Source: Haematococcus lacustris (lineage: Eukaryota; Chlorophyta; Chlorophyceae; Chlamydomonadales; Haematococcaceae). Taken from it: 64,000 nt of DNA. Below the pieces are notes generated by a model, which made no database searches, was not told the DNA's origin, and worked only from the letters and a program-made list of their open reading frames with translations. The position numbers were made by a program, and so were the translations under genes. The stretch spans positions 10,966,621 to 11,030,620 of the forward strand of contig JASKMD010000012.1 in assembly GCA_030144725.1 (NCBI GenBank). The letters are read 5' to 3'. Below are positions 1 to 11,587 of the stretch, piece by piece; the stretch's first letter is position 1; the number at the start of each line of letters is the position of its first letter.

Positions 1-854
1 GTAGGCGCGGCGGCTGAATAGTGATGTTCAAAGGCCTGGCACGCTGAGCGCACCCCGTTTGGAGTGGTGAGGTCGGCCGCCAAGCCGGGCTGCCCGGGGA
101 GCTGAAGGGAGGAGATGAGGGTGGGGGTGTGCGCAGGCTGGTCGCGGTGGTAGAAAAAGAAGGAGGAGCGGTCGCCATACACCTGGTCCAGGACAGCGCT
201 GGCTAGCAGGGACTGATGGGCCACCTGCACGCGCTCCCCCACCCCGGCTAGGGCTGTCGTCTCACCGAGGTGCTGCGCTGCAAGCACCTCTGCCTGGCCG
301 GCCTGCTCTGCTAGCTGCAGTTGGCGCACGAGGTGGGCCCTTGCAGCCAAGGCTGCCTTCTCCCTGCGCTGCCGCAGGTCACGCCTAGCTCGGCGCTTGG
401 TCCGCAGGAACTGCTGGGCCCGCAGGGCCATGCCCTGCTTGATGCGGGCCCACCTGGCCCTGTGCCCGTCCCTAGGCTGCGTCCCTAGCTGTCTGGCGGC
501 CTCATGGTGAGCGTCCTCCGCCTGCAGGTACCCCTTGAGAGAGTCCAGCAGCTCAGGGTCGTCAAGGTGGGCGGGGTGCAGCTGCCAGGGGGCGGGGGCA
601 GTGAGGGGGGGGTCGGGAGGGCACAGGGAGACAGAGACGGGCTGGTGGTCGGTGGGCACCGGCCGCACCCCCAAGATGGTGCTGTCCAACTGCCACTGAG
701 CTAGGCCCTCCGAGACATACCACCGGTCTAGGCGGGCGCCTGTCTGCCAACGCTCACTGAAGTGAGTGAGGTCCCTGGCAGAGGGGGGGCGTAGCTGCCG
801 CCAGGCGTCCACCAGGCCCCTCTCCGACACCAGCTGCCTCAGCTGCTCTGCCCC
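1..854 (-). mobile_element. LINE (non-LTR retrotransposon) fragment: endonuclease C-terminus and linker
   Basis: One frame is open on the minus strand from 854 to the window edge (284 codons); a TAG at 857-855 closes it upstream. The translation has the look of the C-terminal part of an L1-type apurinic endonuclease: A-R-L-D-R-W-Y-V-S (compare the R-I-D-hydrophobic strand) at about residues 39-47, then P-T-D-H-Q-P-V at about 69-75, matching the catalytic S/T-D-H motif. After it comes an Arg/Gln/Ala-rich helical linker with a block around K-R-R-A-R-R-D-L-R and an S-S-F-F-F-Y-H-R-D-Q segment, as normally lies between endonuclease and reverse transcriptase. The endonuclease N-terminus is absent, so the copy seems 5'-truncated near 855, common for LINEs. 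The reverse transcriptase and 3' end would lie outside the window. The family cannot be named from this piece. Confidence 0.72.
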
Positions 855-3227
855 CTACACGACAGCTGGTTTACAACTTTGGTAGGTCTTTTGTTTTGCT
901 TTGCTTACACAATTGGTCTATGTTGATGTTGAGATGTCTGATGTTGAGACTATTGATGCTTGTTGAGACTTGTGGATTAAGCGGTCCCGGTGTGACGAGA
1001 ACGGTAAAAGCAGCGTATGGCGGGTGGCAAGGGTTTGGCGGGAGTCAAAGGTGAACCTACAGGCCATGACCGGGCAGCGATATAACAAAGAGCGGCATAG
1101 ACAGGGCTGATAAGGTCAAAGGCAGTGCAAGCAGAGCACCGGCAGTGCAACGAGTGATAAGCTACACAGGTTGAGAGCAGACGGAAGCAGAACCATTGTA
1201 CGCGTTGTCTTTGCCGCACAAAGTACTAGAGAAGGACAAACAGCCAGCAAGGCAAAGCAGCCTCACAGTTGACGGACTGCGCGGTACGAATCGTTTCTTT
1301 TAAAGTATGTCTGCCATTCCAGATTTGACTGCCTGCGAATGCGTCTACATTATGAAGGCAGTCTCATGCGACCGTCAGCTTATGCAAATGGTGGCATGTT
1401 CGTCCCTGCTACATGGCTAACGACGAGATATATGTGCATGGCTGATCGACATGCTCTCAGACAAACCCATGAAGTATTCGCAAGTGTAACCACCCCGGCA
1501 CCCAGCCTGGTGTGGGTGCTCAAACATGCGTTAGCGTGCGCACATGGTGGTATGTTAGTCTTTGCATGGCAGCACTTGGTGCAGAATGGACCCCATGGCT
1601 AACCTATACGTAGTCAGAAAAGGCGAAATGACATGCCCTCATGTGAAGGCACCCCAGCACCCATGCATAACCAAGTGCGCGGTCCTAAATGACGCCACAG
1701 AAATCCGAAATCACGCAGCCCTGCCTTGTCAGTCCCCGTTCTATGTGTCGGCAATGTTCTGCAGTCAGTGCAATCTTCTGTGTGAGGCTTCTGCACAGAT
1801 GGTGATCTGAGATGGGCCAGGTTCGTGATCTGCGTTCCCTGGACCTGAGGCTGCTGCAGCCACTGCCCATGCGCTACCTGCCCTGTCACGGAGCTGACCT
1901 GATGTCACCATCACGCATTGTACACTAACCATGATATGGGATATGCACTCTGTGAGATGGGGTCCTGTAAAAGCCTGAGAGCTCTGTCCTGGAGTGCTGT
2001 GCGGGATGCAAGCAAGGGCAAGGCCCAAGGTGGTGCCTTGAGTGCCCATACGCCGCCCTCACAGCCACCACCCACTCCCAAGCACCTCCTGCCTGCACCA
2101 AGCACATCGGAGCCTGCCCATCCTGCAATGCTTGGCGAGGGCAAGGCTGCTGAGGCTCCCCTCCACCCCCTGGGCTGGATGGCATCTTGTCCCGCACAGC
2201 AGTGAGGTGTTGAACCTGCACGTGGCGGAGAGCAAGGGATGCCCCCTGGAGCTGTGCTGGCGGGCCTGGCCTCATGGCACTGTGCCGCCCAGGCGTACCA
2301 AGGGATGAGATAGCAGTTGGACGTGGTAAGCCACTGAAGTCAAGCCAGAAATGTGCATAAGCCATGCACAGCTCCGGCCATTTAAAGTCTTTAGCTGCAA
2401 GCTGTCTGACCCAGTGCAGCTGATGTGTCTGGAAGGGAGTCCCATGGTTTACTGTGAAGCCTTGCAGCCTTTGGGTCGAACACCGGCCCCAGGCTAAACT
2501 CACATAACAGTGCTCCACAGAAGTGCAATACCTAGCAGCAAAGTAATTGCAAAGTGCCAGCTCACCTGGATTAGAACACGGTACCTCCAACGTAGGAGCC
2601 GGTGTCCCTCCCAGGCGTGCCGTGCCAGTCCCCTCCGTGCCATGGATTGCCATAAGGCAGCTGCCCCATCTGGACCCAGCTACTGTTGCATGCGTACCTG
2701 GGCATAGATTGGGGCAACAACAAGGTAAGGTAGCGCAAGGTAGAGCAGCCACAGCATGACGCAGTGCGCAATGAATTGAGGTGCTTTGAACGCAACACTG
2801 GCTGCTCACAAATGCATCCATGCTATGCAAAAGTACAGTAGTGCTGTCCATCTCCATAATGGAGGCCTTCCATCACCTGACCACATTGTAGCTCGAGGGC
2901 TAGGGTCCCTACCCACTCCATGCCACCGCGAGCCCACCGGCCCTCTGTGGGGTGCTCAGGCCATGTGGGCAATGTTCGGGCCACATCGACCATTCCATGC
3001 ACCCATTCATGTTAGCAAGAAGCCCCAGCAGAACTGGGAGGTCTCGCCGGCTGAGGGTCAGGCACCTGTGCTTTGGGTTATAAACTTACTCCCCTATTGC
3101 GGTTTCATGACGGTGTTCAGGCCATAGCTTAGAGGCACAGCCCAGCAGTGCAGCGGGGCCAGGGATCCTCAGATTAATGTTCAGGGAGGCGCTGACATGA
3201 CCACCTGCACTGCTGGCAGTCAGTCGG
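855..3227. other. intergenic, no gene recognised
   Basis: About 2.4 kb without a convincing gene. The longest open frame (minus strand, 1,925-2,857) is Cys/His/Pro-rich, has no recognisable domain and no coherent splice pattern, and looks fortuitous. Short GTTGAG/GATGTTGAG repeats lie at about 920-975, and CATG-rich sequence runs through 1,330-1,660. Confidence 0.5.
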
Positions 3228-6200
3228 TCAGGCAGCCGCACACCTTCGTTCCTTGCCAACCAGGTGCATGGCGCAGCACGGCGGCGCGATCTTGTATCTG
3301 TGCATGGCCTGGTTGGTGGGCTGGCCGTACAGCAGGGTCCACTCATACCCTTTTGACAGCATGTCTGCATCACAGGCGTGAGGGCGCACACAGCAAAGGA
3401 CAAGCAACCATTGCAGCCACATGCCAAAAGGCCAGAGCACTGTAGAGATAGAAGAAGAAGAAGACTTCGGCGTCAATGCCGGTGTGCATCAAGGGAGGAG
3501 CTTCTGCTTGGGGCGAGCTCCTACCACTCATAGCATTGCAAAATGAACAGAGTCCAGGGTGTGGGCATGAGGCACAGGGACACCCATCCTCCCATGAGGG
3601 CGCAAGGTATGGCCTTGGCACAGAAGCATTGGAGCAGCAGGAGGCTGTTGATAGTCAAGTAAAAATGAGAGGCGTGCCTGTTTTACTGTGCCATGCAGGC
3701 CTAGATTGCAGCCAGGCTCACCCGTTGAGCGGTTGCGAATGGCGTCAGACATGCGGATGTTTGGGTAGCCGTACAGGGCCTGGATCTCAGCGGCTTGCAT
3801 GGACCCAATGTGGCGCATGCACTGCTCCAGCTTGGGGAAGAAGCGCTTGCCAATGGCACCCCCCTCCACATGGCACCGGTAGTCCAGCAGCACGAGCGGG
3901 TTAGGGTTCTTGGTCCATGTTTGTGGCGGATCCTGGCACCAAGGGGCATGACACAGGGGTGGGTGAGCAACCCTTGCGATGTGCCTGGATGGAGGAGGTC
4001 CGCTGGTGGGCTCGACTTCCGGGTTCTGAGGAAGCTAGCAGATTACATGCATGGGTTCCCAGTTCCTCAAAGAGCCCATGGCGGGTAAGAGTGACGGAAC
4101 ATGAAGCAGGATGGAACAGCTAGAGCCAGTGCAAGCATGTGAGAGGTCACAGAGCAGCGGGTACCTTTTGAGGGTACTTGAGGACATAGAAGAAGCCTAG
4201 GTGGTTGATCATGAACTTCTGGGTGGTGGGCAGGAGCATGGAGTCGATGCCACAGCGCCGCCATGCGGTGGTGTGCACCTGGTGCGGGCCAGGCAGGAGC
4301 GTGTGGCGGGCATGATGACCATGGCAGTCAATGAGGCAACAGTGCAAAGCCAGGGCAGAGCAGGCCAGGGTAGGGCAAAGCAAGTAGAGGAGTAGAAGAA
4401 GAAGAAGAAGGAGAAGTAGGAAGAAAGAAGAAGACTACTCCAGCAGAGCCCGCGTGCATGAAGGGAGGAGCTGCCGCCTGAGGCCTGCTGCCTGCTCCCA
4501 TCACCTACCCTAAGTGCAGCAGACAAGAGAGGGGCAGCGGAGCACTGCAGGGACAGCAGCTAGGTGATGTCCACCACATGTGCCTACCTGGTCGTTGTCA
4601 ATGACCCAGAGCTTGCCCTTCTCTGTGAGGAAGATGTTCTGCTGGTGGCGGTCACACTGGGAGAACAGCAGGTCGAACAGGGCGGCCATCTTGACTTCGG
4701 TGTGGTTGAGGCGGTTGGTGAACAGGTCCAGGATGAGCTGAGGGGGTGTTGGAGGCTTGCCAGCTTCCTGAGGTGAGGTGAGGTGAGGTGAGGTGAGGTG
4801 AGACAGACGACGAGAAGACATTATGAACACCAATACACTGCCAGGATTGCAGCAGAGCCTGTCACCTGACCCTAGCCCTTGGGCACCGTAGTAATGTCCA
4901 CTCATGCCACTGCGTGTGCAAGCAGGCTGCTTGTGACCTGCTACCTGGATTACCATGCCTGCTGCTGATGCACCTTGCAGAGTGAGAGTGCACGTGAGAG
5001 TGTGTGAGAGAGAGAGAGGGAGTGAGAGAGAAAGAGGGAGTGAGAGTGTGACAGCAGGGCCAGCTCGAGAGTGCGGTCACCCTCGCTACACAGGCATAGG
5101 GTGGTGGTGCCGCTGTTGCCGCCGTGGCTCGCCCACCTGTATGTTCTGCACAGACACGCCGTCAGCGATGTCCGCCCACAGGCCTAGCCAGTCAATGCGG
5201 AAGCCATGCCCAGGGATCACTCCATGGACAGGCTCCACCCACGTGCGCGGCGCTATGTCCAGCAGGCCACACTCTGAGGCCACCTAGGGCCAGCAGGGGA
5301 CAGAGCTGGTGTCAACTGGTGTCAACTGCCTCAAACCGTCAAAAGTGATGAGTGTGACTCACTGGTAGCTCTGTCACTCCCTAACATGAACATGTACTTC
5401 AGCACGTTTATACTCCTGTCCTTACTCCATCCATGGTGGCATGATGCGTTGTGTCGGCAGCCAGGGGATACCCCAGGATGCAGGCAGCGCAGCAGCTCAC
5501 CTTGTTCTGTGCTAGCAGCAGCTTGACCTGCGAGTACACCTTTCGCTGGCTGCACATGGCGAAGCCCCTCTGCTTGACCTTCATGACCGGCACACACCAC
5601 ACCTTGACCACTGCCCAGCCAGACGTTGTCTTGTTGGTACGCACCCTGCAGCCAAGAGGTAGGGAGATCAGGTGGTGGCACCAGCAGGATGACAATGTTC
5701 TCCATGCCTGGCTCAGAGCAGAGTGAGTTTGGGTAGAGTGACTATAGCCTCACAATGCAGTGCTGAGTGACTTCAAATTAGCAAGTAGTGCATTTTCCAT
5801 AGTCATATTAGCAAGCTGCTTCATATCAGCAAGTAGTGCATTTCCAATAGTCTGCTGGCTGCCTTGCTGCTTGCCTTGCTGGAGTGATGTCCACTGTCTT
5901 CCAGCTGCCAGTCTATGTGCACAGCTTGCTCCTGCTCACCTGAACAGCCAGCTGGGTGACCCCCCCGGCTCATGCGAGTAGTAGCTGCCTGCCATGGTGG
6001 TGCCACTGGCCATCAGTTCCAAGGTCTGCTGGCAGCCCCAGCACACGGTGCAGTTGCGCAGGCGCTTGCGGGCCGGGGCCTTGGTGTTGCCTGGGGCGAT
6101 GTCACTAATGTCGATGCTCTTGCCCCGGATGCGGTAGATGCCATCTGACTCGACCTCATCCCTCGTCTCAGTGTCAGTCAAGAGCCGCCGTTGCTGGCCG

Positions 6201-7075
6201 CCCTGCTGCCTCCCACCTGCTGCTGTCTGGCTGTCACTGCTGGCTTGCATGCCCGGTCTGTTGCTGCCATCAGGCTGCACACTGCCTGCACCACTGCCAC
6301 CATCTTCAGGGTCTGAGAAAGCTGGCTGGAATTGGGACTGCCCTGCTAGATCCAGACCCTCCACTTGGGGTTGTAGGTGCTGCCGCTCAATTGCTGCCTG
6401 TGATCTGCCCCTTGGTTGTGCTGTTGCAGCATGGAGACTGCGCTGCCGGATGCCTTGCCGATGCTGTGATCTAGAGGTGCTCTGCTGTTTCCGCCGGGCT
6501 GTCTCTGCCGGGCTGAACTGGTTCACAGACACATCAGGATCTTCTGACAGCACTACAGGCTGGCCACGCTCACGGATCACAGCCTGTGCCTTGGGGTGCT
6601 GTGCCACGACATGCTGGGGTATACACACAGTGCACAGGTTGCAGTCCTCATGGTACGGGTAGCGCTGCGGGCAGCAGGCAGGTGCAAGGAGTTGGCGGTC
6701 CACTGTAGCGTGTTGTGCACTGCAGCTTGGTGAAGGGGTGCTGCAAGTGCTTACCAAGATACGCTCAATATCCTCAGCATCTCGAGGTAGCTCGATATTT
6801 TGCGTCACCCCGGTACTGACTGGCTGATACTTGCTGGCTGCATGTGTTGCAGGTAGCGGCGGTGATGGATGTAGAGATGAAGGGGGTTGTGGGGAAGGTG
6901 GTGGTGGTGGTGGTGGCGGTGGGGACAGCTGGCTTGTGACTGTGCTTTCCTGCTGGCTGGAGGGAGACGTAGAGACTCCAGGTTGAGAAGACGTGGTGGC
7001 AGTGATGACAGTGACTGATGGTGTAGGGTATGTCTCAGGAAGGACTCGTACAAGCTGCTTGCGCAGCCTGCACAT
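3228..7075 (-). CDS. atypical kinase-like protein (PI3/4-kinase-like or FAM20/Four-jointed-like fold)
   Basis: Minus-strand exons 7075-5940, 5645-5501, 5283-5137, 4737-4588, 4278-4165, 3932-3722 and 3364-3228 join with matching intron phases into about 679 residues. Residues 1-380 are low complexity: a run of prolines, Ser/Gln-rich stretches and a Cys cluster just before the domain. The conserved part has an N-lobe-like strand W-A-V-V-K-V (exon 2), an acidic helix V-A-S-E-C-G-L-L-D (exon 3), then C-D-R-H-Q-Q-N (about 504-510) and V-I-D-N-D (about 521-525) in exon 4, which fit a catalytic loop and a metal-binding Asp. D-R-H-x-x-N with a following D-N-D is typical of atypical kinases (PI3/4-kinase-like, FAM20/Fjx1-like), not of the usual HRD/DFG pair. 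Family, substrate and location are unknown. The first ATG after an upstream stop was taken as start; a 5' exon near 7,152 (M-L-A-S-Y-K-P) is possible. Exon 4 could begin at 4767, also in frame. Confidence 0.66.
3449..3530. repeat. short interspersed repeat, copy A (pair with 4,416-4,500)
   Basis: A [14 protein letters not shown] start is followed by a segment containing AAGGGAGGAGCT. The same order (GAAGAAGAC, GTGCATGAAGGGAGGAGCT, then CTGC/CTCC-rich sequence) occurs at 4,416-4,500. Both copies lie in introns of the kinase-like gene, so this is a diverged repeat or a local duplication. Confidence 0.4.
4416..4500. repeat. short interspersed repeat, copy B
   Basis: Partner of the repeat at 3,449-3,530: GAAGAAGAC, then GTGCATGAAGGGAGGAGCT and a CCTGCTCCC end. 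It lies in the intron between exons 4 and 5 of the kinase-like gene. Confidence 0.4.
4771..4802. repeat. AGGTG pentanucleotide microsatellite
   Basis: About six copies of AGGTG immediately upstream (in minus orientation) of exon 4 of the kinase-like gene. Read on the minus strand it supplies CTCACCTCACC next to two possible acceptors, which is why the start of exon 4 is uncertain. Confidence 0.85.
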
Positions 7076-7681
7076 CCACGTGTCTGCGAGCGGCAATCAG
7101 TTGCTGGATTACAAACCATAGTTGTTGGACGGCTTATAGCTCGCCAGCATGGTCTGCACCTGCTGCTTGCAGACTTGACAAAGTAGAGACTGGGCAGTGC
7201 CAAAGACTGGGCACGGCCTGCAAGCTGGAACATGTGAGCATTGGTCTTTTGAACAAGCTGTCTACTGCACTATCCGGCCTTACCAGCGGCGTCAAGGCTA
7301 CGACCAGCCCGAAGCAAAGACAACAGGCAACACGGCTTCGGCCTCGTTCCTTGCTGCGCGATCGGCTGGCTGAGCCCATCGGCACTGCTTTGCTTCGCTC
7401 TATAGCTCAGCAGCAATCCGTCATCTTGAAATAGTGAGGGTGGGAGGTCGAGAGGTAACCCGACACGACACTTGGTCAAAAAACGCGAGGACACTGCACA
7501 GTACTGCGGCTGGCAATTCTAGTTCGAATGTCAGTGCCGACACATGTGACCGCGCTGCGCTTGCGCTCTAGACTCCCGTCTTGCACTGTCTTTCACCTTG
7601 ATTGTTCGGCTGAAGGATAGACTCCCCTTGCTTTCATTTGTGACAACTTAGAAACCCACCTCCTTTACAGCGACAGCACGG
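7076..7681. promoter_or_regulatory. divergent intergenic region between the kinase-like and EF-hand-like genes
   Basis: About 600 bp separate the two start codons, so both promoters should lie here. No specific element was recognised. The sequence is less GC-rich than the coding exons and contains a short possible leader ORF of the kinase-like gene on the minus strand near 7,152-7,112. Confidence 0.45.
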
Positions 7682-10012
7682 ATGCCTCTGAACTTTCACG
7701 ACAATGAGAAGCCACGGGAGCCGGTAGAGTTTTTCATCGTGAACACGAAAGCGCGGCCCATGGAGCTGGAAGGGGAGGTCCTTCCGGAGCTCATTCGCAA
7801 GGCACGTGGTTACACGCAGCATCCTTTTCATCTATTAACCTGTTCTTACCCCGATGGCCCCGCGGCACAGTGCGGGGATGTGAAGTCAGGCCGTGTCACC
7901 ATTGCTGGCGTCGAAGCGTACTTGGACAAACACGTGTTAGTGTTCGACCGTGACATGCTGCGCAACCTCTTCAATGAAGCAGACCATAAAAAGGAAGGGT
8001 CACTGGATGCCAGGGCCATCAAGGCAGCTTTGACAGGTGTGTGATGAGGGAAGACATCCATCATCAACCTATCCATATCCGTGCATCCCGTCCATGGCTA
8101 ATACATATGCAGCAAACTGACTACAAACCACATTGCAGCCCGGTATCCTAAACGTCAGCTCGTGCGGGAGTGGCGTCAGCTGATGGCATTGCTGCTGGGA
8201 GTGCCAGAGCTGGTGCTGGCAGAGGACATCAAGCATCCCAAAGTCTCCGAGGTACTGCTTCGTCAACTCTCCTGCCTCATGACCAGTTGGACAGCCATCC
8301 AGGCCCTCCCTATGACAGGGGTTTCCCTTAAGCTGTGTTGTAAAGAAGGACACACCGTTTGCTGCAGGGCACCTACAACAAGGAGAGCATATGGGATGGG
8401 CCACTGCCTGAGTTGCCAAAAGCCCCTCCCCGGCGACCACGGAAAGCCAAGAGCACCAACCCTGCCCAACCCCCCTCCACCTCTGCAGCCAGTGGCAACA
8501 GCAGCCTAGGCAGCACCCTGACCAGCTCCACAGCCCAGGGCCCCGGGGAGTTGGCATTAAACAGCATGCTGCAAGGCAGCCAGACTGGCAGCCCCCTGCG
8601 CAGTACCTTTGCTGCCTCCAAGCAGTTCAGCCAGGCCACCCAGGGCCAGCTGCTGGCGTCCACCATGACTAACCTGGCCTCCAGCTTAGCTTCAGGGCCA
8701 CTGACCTCAGCAGACCTGCTGGCCAGCTCCAGCAAGCAGTCAGTCAAGGCATGGGGCGCTGCGCTGCCACCCTCCGCCATAACGCTGCCGCCCTCAGGTG
8801 AGCAGGAACTGGCACAGCGGGTGCTTTCTGCTGGTGCTGAGGGTTTAGTTTTTGCTGGTGCTGGCGGTGAGAGGTGCTCTCTACCCTGGGGCTGCCAACT
8901 ACTAGCTTATAGGCACATGAGCCTGTGGGCTCTACCTAGCACAGCCCAGCCAAGCTGCAAACCACAGTTGGGTCTGGGTTACCAGCTTGTGCTCTTGCGC
9001 TGTCATGACCTGGAGCAGCCTGCAGCTTATCGCACCCTAGGCCCAATAGGAGCCCCTTGGGACCAGCACCGGTGTATGGCATACATGGAGTTGTGCCAGC
9101 ACACGCTCCTGTGCCACCTGCTGCTCCAGGGCCTTGAGCTAGCTACCCCACAGCCACTCATAGCCCAGGCCCATTGATCCGTGCCGTCAGCAGCATGCAA
9201 TTCTCACCACTGCCTTGCCCAGCCCTGCCACTGACACACCCAGACTGTCAGTCATTAGTCAGCTCACTTGCACCCCAGCTGCCTAGCCCAGCCCTCAATA
9301 CCCTGGAGCTGTCAGTAGCTAGCTTGCTTGCTCGCACCATCTCAACTGAGGGGAGGGGGGGGGAGGGGAGGGAATCCCAGCACAGCTGTAAAGCACAGTC
9401 GCAGCTGGTCACGAGCATGTGTTCTTGCGCTGTCGTCACTTCCGTACTCAAGGTTGATTAAGTTGCCAGGGCCAGGGCCGGGTTGGTGTACTGATCCAGC
9501 CACCTCTCCCACTGAGGAGCTAGGGCCACAGGGGCCTTGACTTTGCAGGCTGACCAGACTCTTCCTAGCTTCAAGCCTCGCAGCAGCCTGAATTCAAGGC
9601 GACCAGCACTACCTGCCCCAAACTCTCCTGGGTCGTATGCCCAGCGCTAGCTTGCATAGTCTCAAGATCCTGGCTGCATACCTGCCTGTCCGCCTTCCAC
9701 TGCCTGGCTGCAGCCTTAACCGTGCTGCGCACCTCCATGCGTTCCACCTTGGCCCGCAAGCCTGAGTTTGTCGCCGGGGTGGTGCCGCTGGGCAGCACGG
9801 AGCTCGACTTGAAGAAGACGCTGGGCGCGCCGTTAGACGTCAGCATGAGTCTTGCGCGAGTCGAGCCCGTGCGGCCCACCCACGTGCTGCCCTCCGCGGG
9901 GTACCAAGAGTGGTCGGACTATGCAAGTCGCAACTGCAAGACGGCGCCCAGCCGATGGTTCAACGAGCACCCCGCAACCGCCCCGCCGGCCACGCATCCG
10001 TACCCCTGGTGA
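7682..10012 (+). CDS. EF-hand-like protein, possibly ciliary
   Basis: Exons 7682-8036, 8139-8251, 8368-8797 and 9714-10012 (intron phases 1, 0, 1) give 398 residues; all three introns are GT-AG. The N-terminal half is well ordered. Around residues 100-118 the sequence F-N-E-A-D-H-K-K-E-G-S-L-D resembles an EF-hand loop, though imperfect, followed by A-I-K-A-A-L. Residues about 165-300 are Ser/Ala/Gln-rich and probably disordered. The last exon ends in a compact segment with T-A-P-S-R-W-F-N-E-H-P and a Pro/Trp C-terminus, reminiscent of axonemal proteins. Gene structure is well supported; the ciliary role is only a guess from style and no named orthologue was recognised. The first ATG lies just after a pyrimidine-rich leader and starts a clean frame. 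Confidence 0.68.
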
Positions 10013-11587
10013 GAAGTCAGGGCAGGTGCGAGGGGATGGGTAGAGAAGGATTGCACGGCAGGCATGCTTGGCAAGCTAGCCAAATGTGCTTGGCAGGCGA
10101 GCATGTGAGGGAGGGCGTGGTCGCCCCCTACGCTGCCTCCCCCTTCGCCTTGCTGACCTCCTCCCCACACCTCTGGGGCCATGCATGTATGGTAGACCCT
10201 GTATGAGATTGCAGGGTTGTTTATTGTAGGGTGGGTGAGTAGAGAGCAGCTGTGTGGGTCCATAAATAGAAGGAGGATTCCAATCACAGAACCGCATGAT
10301 AGACTGACATGCTGCTGCATCCATATGATGACCAGAATGCTGCAAGATGAATACGGCGTTTGCCAGCAACTTAGAGCCCCGTCTTGTAGCCTAAGAGTGG
10401 GCATGACTTGCTTTGCCTCGACATGAATGCGGCTGGCCTAGGAACAAGTGCCAGAGTTGACACCTCCCCTGCAAGACATCGTGATCTACCTGTCCATGCC
10501 CATGTTTAGGTGACATGGACACATTGGCCGTATTTATGGCTGGTGGTGTTGAATAGGCAGGGCGCATTCGTCTCTGATGCAGGGACATTGTGCAGGGGCT
10601 GCTTGGTTTCTAGGGGGGATGGCAGCAGTTCCGTTGCTCACAAGGCAGCAGCAGCAGCATGTGTCGAGTGCATGAGCACAGTATCTGAGTGAGTGGGAGG
10701 GGAAGGGCAACGCCAGGTTAGGCACCTGGCTGGCAATCACCTATTGCTCGCACCTTTTGCACCTGCTTCCCTCCCAAACCTGCAGTCAGCCCATGGTGTT
10801 GTGTACACCACACTGCCAAGTGGGGCCAATGACACCTTGGTTGAGTTTGAGTGGGCACATGCATGGAGCGGTGGGCGTACATGCCAGCCATGTGATTACT
10901 GGGTCCTTTGCCACACGTTTCTTTTGGGGGGCAGTCTCACTTAGCGAACTAAAACAACCACAAGAATCTAAGAATTGTCATCATGGCCTCATGAGTCATG
11001 ACAATGGTCTGCGCACATGTCCGTCAAGTGCGAGAGCAGGCAAGCAACTGACAACGGTTGGAGCAGTGTGCACCGATGTCATAAGCAACCCAGCTCCCTC
11101 TACAAGATAATGTCGTCCATTTAAAGCACGCACCCACCACAAGCATTTAGCACGAACCACGATAGCTTACACCGTTGTTCCGCCAGCCTGAACAACTCGG
11201 GCATAAAAACATGCGACACGCTCCATACCAGCATGCACAATAATGGGTGCACACAACTCAACCATGCACCGCCGCACTGAACATGACACAGGCGCACAAA
11301 TGCATAAAGAATGAACCTCATAAGGAAGCAAATCGCAGCGCACCGCAGGCACGGTGGTCATCATAATGTGCGAGGGAGGTACTAAAGAACACGCTCCCAT
11401 GAATGTCATGGCATGCTATGCTCATGACCCAGCTTCACGATCAACAGCAACACTAAGCAACTTACGGACACACACCCGTCCACACAGGCCTATCACTCTG
11501 GGCCCTGTGCGGCAGGAGGTATTGCATCTTCTAATCGCAGCCTGTGCACCTAGCAGAGTTGCAGCATCGTGCATGTCCTGCGCCTCC
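10013..11587. other. intergenic between convergent genes
   Basis: The EF-hand-like gene (+) and the giant helical-repeat gene (-) end toward each other here. The 1.6 kb between holds only short frames with no domain or splice logic; both 3' untranslated regions are expected here. Confidence 0.5.

Noticed and set aside
2550..2595. Possible tRNA (GTTCTAATCC resembling a T-loop on the minus strand)
   Set aside because: The flanking arms do not pair and no acceptor or D-arm could be formed.
1925..2857. 310-codon open frame on the minus strand
   Set aside because: Cys/His/Pro-rich without helix or strand pattern, no known motif, and overlapped by equally long frames on the other strand; probably a GC-rich chance frame.
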